Assembly (NCBI GenBank): GCA_023429135.1
Contig: JAEYWD010000019.1
Coordinates: 1-64,000, forward strand
Source of the DNA: Bacteroidota bacterium
GTDB lineage: Bacteria; Bacteroidota; Bacteroidia; Bacteroidales; JAAUTT01
Length of the DNA: 64,000 nt
Direction of reading: 5' to 3'
Below the pieces are notes generated by a model. That model had not been told where the DNA came from, did no database searches, and was given only the letters and a program-made list of their open reading frames with translations. How positions within the stretch are numbered: position 1 is the first letter of the stretch; each line of letters starts with the position of its first letter. Of this stretch, positions 55,055-62,653 are shown piece after piece. The translations under genes were made by a program, and so were the position numbers.

Positions 55055-56878
55055 ATGAAAAAGTTTTATCTACTTGTTGCAGCTATTGTTTTTTTAGCCA
55101 CTTATCCCATCTCTGCCAATGAAACGAACTATTCTCAAAAATATCTTGAGGATAGGTATTGGGAATTTATTAAGGAACGTCTGTTTGATGGCAGAACTCC
55201 ATATTATTCTGCATTCCCGGGTGATATAACAATTTCACTGGAAAATGCTACCAGGCAAGACAGTATAATAGTATTAAGCTTTTGTACAGAATTAAAGAAA
55301 CTGATTCCAAAACGAAAGATTTATATACTTCGGCAGAGTAGAGAACACAGGCCATCAATAGTGCTTTTTTTTAATAACTACAGAAATATGGCTAACGATT
55401 CTCAGCAGTTTATGTATATATCGGCTGATGTAAATGGCAATCAGATTAATCAATGGGGACATAATGCTTATTTTTATAAACTAACCCAATATAACCATAT
55501 TCAATTCTATGACTCAATTTCGATAACAAAGAGGAAACAGTATATTGAATATGCCATTGTACGTTCGTTGTGTTATATAAAGGGTGATCCTCAGAAAGCT
55601 CACATATTTATCAAAGGAGCTATTTTGAATGATTTTGGGTTCAATCCGCAGGCTACTAATTTTTGTGATGTTGATAGATTTGTGATTTCTAAACTTTACT
55701 CAGGTAATTTCAGGGAACAATTTCGTATCTATATGATTCGCAAATACTCCTGGTTTAAATATATGAACTTTATCGATGCGGATGCAATGAGGTTCCGATC
55801 ATATATTTTATCCATTATTTTAGGACTGATAATACTTATTTCAGCCTACAACAAAGTATTTAACCGGAAATACAACAGGGCTTATTTTGGTTACATTTTT
55901 CCCGGATTGTTGATAGCAAATTCGTTTGTTTTGATACTTGCGGTAGCGGCTGTTTTTCAAAACTTTCCGCTCCCCTATTCATCATTGTGGTGGCCAATAA
56001 TTTTACTTAATGTTTTCACAATTGTGATATCGTTACTGCTCTATTGGGTGGAACGTTTCTTAATTAAGCCTTCAATAGTTTTTTCGGTACGAATTTTTTT
56101 GAAAGTATTCTTTTTGTTGGTCTTGTTGTTAATTCCTCTGTTTTTTCTTTTTGATAAGGATTGGAGTTATTTTACAGCTCTTCCGTTGTTTCTGGCTTTG
56201 GCCTTAGGTAGGGGAGCTCATCTTTATTTCAGGGAAATTAACCAGTCTATCATCAACAAGAAAGATGTTGAAATGAGCAGATTAAAAGAACTTAAGGCTC
56301 AAGCCGAAATAAAATCGATCAATGCCCGCATCAACCCCCATTTTTTGTATAACTCGCTCAATTCAATTGCAGGACTGATAAAAAGTGAACCGTCAAAGGC
56401 CGAAAAAATGGCGCTTTCCCTGTCGGATATGTTCCGCTATTCCATAAACAGAAATAACGACCAGTTTTTAACAATTAAGGAAGAGGTTGAGGTTGTACGG
56501 ACTTATCTGGAAATTGAACAGATACGGTTTGGGAATAGGTTAAAATATGATATTGACGCTGATAGTAATTGTGATGCGTTAAAGATTCCCAGGTTCCTTA
56601 TACAACCGTTGGTAGAGAATGCCATTAAACATGGGGTTTCTAAAATTGAGGAAACCGGCATCGTGCGCTTGGAGATTAAACAAGAGAGCGGTAAGTTGAC
56701 TATAAAAGTGTCGGATAACGGTCCCGGGTTTCCTGAAGGTTTAGTGGGAGGTTATGGAATTCAGGGAATTTACGATTTGTTGAATTTAATTTATGGAGAT
56801 AAGGCTGAATTGAGCTGGCAAAACGAACCGGTGAAAAGCATTTTCATAAAAATTGACCTCTCAAAACTGACAGTATGA
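55055..56878 (+). CDS. LytS-type sensor histidine kinase
   Basis: 607 residues. An export signal (1-21) precedes an extracytoplasmic domain (about 22-245) with no recognised sensor family. A block of about five membrane helices follows (about 250-395), then a short coiled linker and the His_kinase domain: INPHFLYNSLNSI with the phosphorylated His near 427, and the ATPase domain with VENAIKHGVSK and DNGPGFPEG. The response regulator start overlaps its stop by 4 bases (ATGA), so they form one two-component system. Confidence 0.92.
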   Translation: MKKFYLLVAAIVFLATYPISANETNYSQKYLEDRYWEFIKERLFDGRTPYYSAFPGDITISLENATRQDSIIVLSFCTELKKLIPKRKIYILRQSREHRPSIVLFFNNYRNMANDSQQFMYISADVNGNQINQWGHNAYFYKLTQYNHIQFYDSISITKRKQYIEYAIVRSLCYIKGDPQKAHIFIKGAILNDFGFNPQATNFCDVDRFVISKLYSGNFREQFRIYMIRKYSWFKYMNFIDADAMRFRSYILSIILGLIILISAYNKVFNRKYNRAYFGYIFPGLLIANSFVLILAVAAVFQNFPLPYSSLWWPIILLNVFTIVISLLLYWVERFLIKPSIVFSVRIFLKVFFLLVLLLIPLFFLFDKDWSYFTALPLFLALALGRGAHLYFREINQSIINKKDVEMSRLKELKAQAEIKSINARINPHFLYNSLNSIAGLIKSEPSKAEKMALSLSDMFRYSINRNNDQFLTIKEEVEVVRTYLEIEQIRFGNRLKYDIDADSNCDALKIPRFLIQPLVENAIKHGVSKIEETGIVRLEIKQESGKLTIKVSDNGPGFPEGLVGGYGIQGIYDLLNLIYGDKAELSWQNEPVKSIFIKIDLSKLTV

Positions 56879-57642
56879 TACAAGAACCTTTCAAAACAGT
56901 TCTTATTGATGATGAACCACCGGCAATTCAGCGCCTTTTGGAATTAACTTCTCATTTCCCTTCGGTATTCGAGATTGTTGATTACGCATCAGGGGCGAAC
57001 GAGGCTATTCAACTTATTAATGACAGAAAGCCTGATTTGATTTTTCTTGATATCCAGATGCCGGTTATGACTGGCTTCGAAATGTTGAAGAAACTGGAAC
57101 GGATCCCACTTATCATCTTTTGTACTGCATACGACCACTATTCCTTAAAGGCTTTCGAAACCAACAGCATCGATTATCTGATGAAGCCGGTGAAACAGGA
57201 AAGGCTTTCACAAACGGTGGAAAAACTTGGGAGGCTCAAAAATGAATTCAACTCGGACAAAGTTCTTCAGATTCTGGAAAATATTTCGTTGCTTACTCCA
57301 CGGAAAACGATGACTTCTATAACCATCAGAAATGGAGATAAGATGGTTTTTGTGAAATTGGACGATATCGCGTATTTCAAAGCAGACGATAAATACGTAA
57401 GCCTGTTCACCGGTAACGGTAAGGAAATGATTACGGATCAAACCCTGACTCAACTTGAAGAGAAACTGCCTGAAAATTTTCTGCGGGTACAACGCTCAGT
57501 TCTGTTAAATAAAAACTATGTGCAGGAAGTTCAGGCGTACTTTAATTGCCGGTATATTATTGTTTTAAATGACCGGGAGCAGTCCAGAATTACCACGGGG
57601 CGCAGCTTTCAGATGCAGATAAAAAGGTGGTTGGATATTTAG
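56875..57642 (+). CDS. LytTR-family response regulator
   Basis: 255 residues. Receiver domain about 8-125 with phosphoacceptor Asp59 in LIFLDIQMP, acidic pair IDDE (11-14) and Lys in LMKPVK. The C-terminal LytTR DNA-binding domain (about 150-253) is seen in DDIAYFKADDKYVSL and FLRVQRSVLLNKNYV. Translationally coupled to the LytS kinase. Target genes are not evident; the lactonase just downstream is a possibility but is broken. Confidence 0.94.
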   Translation: MIQEPFKTVLIDDEPPAIQRLLELTSHFPSVFEIVDYASGANEAIQLINDRKPDLIFLDIQMPVMTGFEMLKKLERIPLIIFCTAYDHYSLKAFETNSIDYLMKPVKQERLSQTVEKLGRLKNEFNSDKVLQILENISLLTPRKTMTSITIRNGDKMVFVKLDDIAYFKADDKYVSLFTGNGKEMITDQTLTQLEEKLPENFLRVQRSVLLNKNYVQEVQAYFNCRYIIVLNDREQSRITTGRSFQMQIKRWLDI

Positions 57643-57720
57643 TCAATGGTTGCAGTTTCCTTAACTTGCTCATTTTTCGTTCCAATTTCGTATATTTGGT
57701 TTGCTCCTGTATATTCAAAT

Positions 57721-58851
57721 ATGAAGAACAGAATTCTTTTGACTATTCTTGGGATTTTCTTTGGTTCGGGATTTTTTACGGTCCCAACCTCGGGAATTCC
57801 TGTACGTCGGTACTTTCTCTGTTCGGGGAAGCGAAGGGGTTTATATTTTTTCGTTCGACCGGGCCAATAAGAAGTTCGAAAAAATTGGAACTGCTCATTC
57901 GTTTAACGATCCTACGTTTCTGACCATTTCTCCCGACAATAAGTTTTTATATACCGCCAACCGGGAGAGTGTTGATACTGCTAAAAACAAAGGTTCGGTG
58001 ACATCTTTTGCAATCCATCCAAAAACCGGGTTGCTGACCGAAATAAACAGCACTTCTTCTTTCGGAAATAGTCCTTGTCATATCAGTACTTCACCCGATG
58101 GCAAATATCTTCTTCTGTCCCATTATCGCGACGGTTCGCTTACAGTGCTGCCGGTCGGTCTAAAAGGTCAAATATCTGGCTTAGGTGATTCGGTAATTCA
58201 TCGCGGAAGCAGCGTTGATAAGCAAAGGCAGGAAACATCGCATGCGCATTCCACCCTGTTTATTCCCGAAACCAGTTACACGGTCACTGCCGACCTGGGT
58301 ACCGATAAATTGTGGCTGTATAAGTTCAACGAGGGGAAATTATCCAAACCGGCGTTTATGACTATTCAGTCGGTTCCCGGCTCCGGGCCAAGGCATTTTG
58401 ATTTTTACCAGGGTAAACCCTTTATTTATGTCGCCGAAGAACTGAGTTCCACTGTTAGTGTGTTTAGCCTTGATTACAATCAAATTTCCGCGGTACAGAT
58501 TCAACGTATTTCAACTCTGCCCGATAGTTTTGTACAAGCTAATTCGGTTGCCGATACCATTTCAGCCCCGACCAGAAATTTCTTTATGTTTCGAACCGGG
58601 GACATAATAGTCTGGCCATTTTCAAAGTGAATTCACAATCGGGTAAACTAACGCTTGTGGATCATCAGTCAACAATGGGAAAAACACCCCGTAATTTTTA
58701 CATGGATGCCAAAGGAGAATTTGTATTGGTTGCCAACCAGGATTCGGATGAAATAGTTTTCTTCCTCCGCGACAGCGAAACAGGACTTCTAAAAGAGACT
58801 GGGATAAAGTTGCAGGTTTCTTCACCGGTTTGTTTGAAGATGGGTATTTGA
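57721..58851 (+). pseudogene. Lactonase family protein (6-phosphogluconolactonase type) with two frameshifts
   Basis: The reading can be assembled from three pieces: a signal peptide (MKNRILLTILGIFFG) in frame 1, most of a seven-bladed beta-propeller in frame 2 (EFLYVGTFSVRG through TVSVFSLDYNQ), and the last blades again in frame 1 (NPRNF-like TPRNFYMDAKGEFVLVANQDSDEI), ending PVCLKMGI. The first shift is at the GGG of 57792-57794 (one extra base) and the second at the CCCC of 58566-58569 (one missing base; restoring it reads DQKFLYVSNRGHNSLAIFKVN). Both sit in short homopolymers, so sequencing error is a real alternative to a pseudogene. The remaining propeller is otherwise well conserved. 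Confidence 0.85.
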
Positions 58852-58889
58852 GATTTTTAACTATTGGTGTCCGGTTAAAAATATGAGAT

Positions 58890-59055
58890 TTACCTTCGGT
58901 GAGATCGCTTCGCTCAAGTTCTCCCAGTGTTCGAAATGACAAGGCTTTTAAGGAATTGGGAATTGAGGAGGCTTAGTGGGCGGCTTTGTCGCCCACTAAG
59001 CCTCCTCCCTAACATAACTACCTCATTGTCATTTCGAATGCAATGAGAAATCTAC
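58890..59055. repeat. Nested palindromic intergenic element
   Basis: An 18-bp perfect hairpin (58965-58982 with 58990-59007, 7-base loop) is nested inside TTCGAAATGACA (58930-58941) and TGTCATTTCGAA (59027-59038). The left end (58890-58904) repeats TTACCTTCGGTGAGA, also found at 50596-50610. Non-coding; part of the 396-base gap before the metallo-hydrolase gene. Confidence 0.75.
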
Positions 59056-59140
59056 TCAATAAAGTCTTATAAAAGTTTTAATCTGACAATAGTGATTTTT
59101 AACTTTAAAATTTAATACAAGTTACTGATTATAAATACAG

Positions 59141-59205
59141 GAGAACCACAGAGAAAAATAATAAACTCTGCGTTCCTTTGCGTCTTCTCTGCGCTCTTTG
59201 CGTCC
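59141..59205. repeat. Fragment of a dispersed CCACAGAG / CTCTGCG repeat
   Basis: Starts GAACCACAGAG and continues with three short near-repeats of the TCTGCGT/TTTGCGT type. This resembles widely dispersed intergenic repeats in Bacteroidota; no coding frame is present. A related scrap (CTCTCTGTGGTTCC) occurs near 36580. Confidence 0.5.
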
Positions 59206-59223
59206 CAATTGTATAATATTCTT

Positions 59224-59231
59224 TACATTTG
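59224..59231 (+). promoter_or_regulatory. -7 box of the metallo-hydrolase gene
   Basis: TACATTTG is an exact TAnnTTTG match, 16 bases before the ATG at 59248. A TTTG at 59197-59200 lies 23 bases upstream, slightly far for a -33 element. Confidence 0.6.
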
Positions 59232-59247
59232 CATAAAACAACAAATT

Positions 59248-60000
59248 ATGAAGATCCAATTAATCCGTAGCGCCACCATGCGCATCACCTATAATGGGCA
59301 TACTTTTTTAACCGATCCTTATTTGGCTGAAAAATTTAGTCGGCCAACTTATTCCGGCAAATCGCAGAATCCTACTGCAGAACTACCCTTTGCTATTGAT
59401 GAGGTATTGAAAAGTATTGAAATGGTGCTTGTTTCTCATATTCATTCCGACCACTTCGATCCTAAGGCTCAGGAAGTTCTTCCAAAAGACTGGCTGTTGT
59501 TATGTCAGCCCGAAGATGAAATGAAGATCAAAGAAAAAGGGTTTAAAAATGTAAATCCGGTACACACCTACAAATGGAACGGCATCACTTTTCGCAGAAC
59601 ATCAGGTAAACATGGGTCGGGGAAGGTTCTGGATCAAATGGGACCGATTTCAGGTTTTGTAATGGAAGCCCCAGGCGAACCTACTGTTTATTGGGCAGGT
59701 GATACCATTCTGTGCGAAGAAGTCCGCGACGCCATACGGAGCTACAAACCTGATGTTATTATAACACATTCTTGTGGCGCTGAATGGGGCGACCATGTGA
59801 AAATTCTGATGGACGATGTTGAAACCGTGGAGCTATGTAAAATGGTTCCCAAAAGCAAAGTGATCGCCATTCACATGGATTCTGTTGATCATGCGACTAT
59901 CACGAGAACTGATTTGCGAAGCTATGCCGAAAAGAATAGTGTAAGCAAAGAACAGTTATTAATTCCTGCCGACGGGGAGGTGATGGAAGTGGGAAAATGA
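59248..60000 (+). CDS. MBL-fold metallo-hydrolase, UlaG-like
   Basis: 250 residues from the ATG at 59248; the frame is open 13 codons further up, but that segment overlaps the -7 promoter box. The metal motif is HIHSDH (64-69), preceded by the TFLTDPYLA strand, with a second conserved stretch YWAGDTILCEE and a late IAIHMDSVDH. This fits the L-ascorbate-6-phosphate-lactonase-like group, which has many unassigned members. Cytoplasmic, no signal. The substrate is unknown. Confidence 0.88.
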   Translation: MKIQLIRSATMRITYNGHTFLTDPYLAEKFSRPTYSGKSQNPTAELPFAIDEVLKSIEMVLVSHIHSDHFDPKAQEVLPKDWLLLCQPEDEMKIKEKGFKNVNPVHTYKWNGITFRRTSGKHGSGKVLDQMGPISGFVMEAPGEPTVYWAGDTILCEEVRDAIRSYKPDVIITHSCGAEWGDHVKILMDDVETVELCKMVPKSKVIAIHMDSVDHATITRTDLRSYAEKNSVSKEQLLIPADGEVMEVGK

Positions 60001-60102
60001 AAGAAATGAATGAAACGAATGAATGAAGGAAGGAATAAAAGGGAGAGGATCATTGTTAGTCATTGATGGTCATTAGGTTCAATGAAGTACGAGGATGTTT
60101 GG

Positions 60103-60239
60103 TTTCAGGCTGAAAACCTGGGATAACGCAACACAGGGTAGCGTCCTGTGGCCCCAAACGTAAAGCACTGATTTGGGCTGCGGGCGATACTGATTGTAAA
60201 GCTAAAAGATCGTTATCGCCGAAAAGCTATCACCTGAAA
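60103..60239. repeat. Intergenic element with TTTCAGG / CCTGAAA ends
   Basis: TTTCAGG (60103-60109) and CCTGAAA (60233-60239) bracket about 137 bp with internal pairs such as GGCGATAC and GTTATCGCC. Non-coding and richer in G and C than its surroundings. It has the look of a non-autonomous repeat or folded RNA segment. Confidence 0.5.
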
Positions 60240-60267
60240 GGAATGAAGAAATGAATAATAATGTTTT

Positions 60268-60840
60268 ATGGTAAATTTAGAAAACTACACACAGGAAAAG
60301 TTAACTATCGATATCGTTAAGGCCAATGTATATGGTGTTTTGATATTGATTCCCATCGCTCTGCTCTATGGGTTACCTTATTTTTTGATTTGGGGTAATG
60401 AAACTAATGCCTCCGGATTAAAAGAGATGGCCCGGTTTGCTGGTGGACTCCTGATTTTGGTTTCACTGGCGGGTGGAATTGTTCTGCATGAACTTATTCA
60501 CGGAATCGTTTGGGCATGTTGCGCCAAAAAGGGCTTTAAATCCATCCGCTTTGGTGTTTTATGGAAATTGGTTACTCCGTATTGTCATTGTAGTGAACCA
60601 TTAAAAGTAAAGCATTATATGCTGGGAGCTATTATGCCGGCTGTAATACTTGGTTTTTTACCGGCTATAATTGCTATAGTTATTGGTAATTTGCTTCTGT
60701 TAATTTTTGCTGTTTTTTTCACCATGGCGGCAATTGGCGATTTTATGATTATCAACCTTATTCGAAAAGAGGAAATGAATACCCTTGTTCTGGACCATCC
60801 TTCGGAAGCTGGTTGTTATGTTTACCGGAAAATTGAGTAA
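60268..60840 (+). CDS. DUF3267 membrane protein, putative zinc peptidase
   Basis: 190 residues with about four membrane helices (about 21-42, 58-80, 118-140, 142-160). HELIH (74-78) is an HExxH zinc site inside the second helix, as in site-2-protease-like DUF3267 proteins. The function is otherwise unknown. It overlaps the start of the next gene, so they are probably one transcript. Confidence 0.85.
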   Translation: MVNLENYTQEKLTIDIVKANVYGVLILIPIALLYGLPYFLIWGNETNASGLKEMARFAGGLLILVSLAGGIVLHELIHGIVWACCAKKGFKSIRFGVLWKLVTPYCHCSEPLKVKHYMLGAIMPAVILGFLPAIIAIVIGNLLLLIFAVFFTMAAIGDFMIINLIRKEEMNTLVLDHPSEAGCYVYRKIE

Positions 60841-61957
60841 GGTTAAAGTGAAACGGTTTATGTATATTTTCATTAGTATTATTGCTGTATTAGTAACAGC
60901 ATCTTTTGTTGTATTCAGCCAATCCAGGTTTGGGAAATTGCCTGAAGGCGAGAGACTAGAACGAATTAAACTTTCGCCCAACTTTAAGGATGGCGGGTTT
61001 CAAAATCAGTCAGTTACTCCAACATTTACAGGCGAGGAGAGTAAATTGAAAATGATATCCGATTTCTTTTTCAAGAAGAAAATACGTGTTACTCCTGTCG
61101 ACTCAATTCCTTCAGTAAAGACAAACCTGAGAAAGCTTGATCCATCCGGAAACTTTTTGGTTTGGTTTGGCCATTCTTCATATTACATGCAAATTGAAGG
61201 GAAGAAAATACTTGTGGATCCTGTCTTCAGTGGTCATGCCTCTCCATTCCGGTGGATGGTGAAAGCATTTGCAGGTTCCAACCAATATTCAGCCACCGAT
61301 ACGCCGGATATTGATTATCTTTTTATCACGCACGATCATTGGGATCATTTGGATTACAAAACTATGACAGCCCTGAAACCCCGGATCAAAAAGGTGATTT
61401 GTGGTCTGGGAGTTGGTGCTCATCTCGAAAACTGGGGCTTCGAACCTGCTTCTATTATTGAGCTGGATTGGTACGACAATTTTTCCTTTGGCAATGATTG
61501 GCTTGTTCATGCAACACCTGCCCGTCATTTCTCCGGACGAGGTTTAAAACGTAATAAAACACTGTGGGTTTCTTTTGCATTGCAAACCCCTTCTTTAAAT
61601 ATTTTTATTGGTGGCGACGGTGGTTACGATACACATTTTTCTGAAATAGGAAAGCGTTTTGGACCGTTCGACCTGGCAATCCTTGAGCAGGGACAGTATA
61701 ACGAGCGATGGAAGTATATACATTTATTGCCCTCGGAGGTTTTTAAAGCTGCCAGCGATTTAAATGCTAAAAGCCTGATGCCGGTTCATAATTCCAAGTT
61801 TGCTTTAAGTGTTCATGAATGGGATGAGCCTTTAACTGAAATTGCAGAGAATGGTAAGAATTATAATATTCAACTCGTTACTCCTGTTATTGGCGAACCG
61901 GTTGACCTTAATAATACAATTCCAGTTTTTAAGCGGTGGTGGGAGAATCTTAAATAA
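60818..61957 (+). CDS. MBL-fold hydrolase, NAPE-PLD-like
   Basis: About 379 residues from the ATG at 60818 (overlapping the DUF3267 gene by 23 bases). An ATG at 60860 lies immediately before the membrane segment (YIFISIIAVLVTASFVVF) and is a good alternative; a third at 60785 lies too far inside the upstream gene. HSSYYMQIEGKKILVDPVFS, the metal motif THDHWDH (about 170-176), the ATPARHFSGRG stretch and LMPVHNSKF match N-acyl-phosphatidylethanolamine phospholipase D-like proteins, widespread in bacteria with unproven substrates. Probably membrane anchored, facing the periplasm. Confidence 0.85.
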   Translation: MFTGKLSKVKVKRFMYIFISIIAVLVTASFVVFSQSRFGKLPEGERLERIKLSPNFKDGGFQNQSVTPTFTGEESKLKMISDFFFKKKIRVTPVDSIPSVKTNLRKLDPSGNFLVWFGHSSYYMQIEGKKILVDPVFSGHASPFRWMVKAFAGSNQYSATDTPDIDYLFITHDHWDHLDYKTMTALKPRIKKVICGLGVGAHLENWGFEPASIIELDWYDNFSFGNDWLVHATPARHFSGRGLKRNKTLWVSFALQTPSLNIFIGGDGGYDTHFSEIGKRFGPFDLAILEQGQYNERWKYIHLLPSEVFKAASDLNAKSLMPVHNSKFALSVHEWDEPLTEIAENGKNYNIQLVTPVIGEPVDLNNTIPVFKRWWENLK

Positions 61958-61975
61958 TTCAGGTAAGCAAATTAT

Positions 61976-62653
61976 ATGGCGCACAATAAAACTTCCATAA
62001 AGATTAATGTTTCCGAAAAGTATGGTAATGTTTCAGGCATACTTATGTTGCCGGATGAAGCTAAGTGCTTTCTTCTGTTTGCACATGGAGCAGGAGCAGG
62101 AATGACTCACTCGTTCATGGAAAAAATGGCTCAAAGCCTGGCTGATTTGCACATTGCAACATTACGTTATAATTTTCCATACACTGAAAAGAATAGCAAA
62201 ATGCCCGATCCGGCTCCTGTTTTATTACAAACGGTAAAGTCTGCTTATACTGCTGCGCAGAATTATGCAAAGGGGCTACCTGTTTTTGCAGGCGGTAAAT
62301 CCATGGGAGGCAGAATGACATCCACCGCAGCCTCAAAAAATCTTTTACCTGAAGTAAAGGGTATTATATTCTTTGGATTTCCATTGCATGCTCCGGGGCA
62401 GCCCTCGAACCACCGCGCCGAACATCTTTATCAGGTACAGGAACCTATGTTGTTTTTGCAGGGAACAAAAGATAAACTTGCTGATCTTAACTTGCTACAA
62501 CCGGTAATTGATACATTAAAAGAAAGAGCTACACTTTATGTTATAGAAGCTGCTGATCATTCTTTTCATCTTCCAAAAAGTGCTGGTAAAAACGACGACG
62601 ATGTTTTGAAAGAACTTGCCAGGGAAGTTAAGAGGTGGATTTCTGATCTGTAA
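61976..62653 (+). CDS. Alpha/beta hydrolase, KANL3/Tex30-like
   Basis: 225 residues. FAHGAGAGMTHSFM forms the oxyanion turn; nucleophile Ser109 is in AGGKSMGGR; GTKDKLA and AADHSFHLPKS supply the Asp and His. It matches the small hydrolase group annotated as KANL3/Tex30 domain. Cytoplasmic, no signal. It follows the NAPE-PLD-like gene by 18 bases and overlaps the tail of the convergent kinase gene by 26 bases. Substrate unknown. Confidence 0.88.
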   Translation: MAHNKTSIKINVSEKYGNVSGILMLPDEAKCFLLFAHGAGAGMTHSFMEKMAQSLADLHIATLRYNFPYTEKNSKMPDPAPVLLQTVKSAYTAAQNYAKGLPVFAGGKSMGGRMTSTAASKNLLPEVKGIIFFGFPLHAPGQPSNHRAEHLYQVQEPMLFLQGTKDKLADLNLLQPVIDTLKERATLYVIEAADHSFHLPKSAGKNDDDVLKELAREVKRWISDL

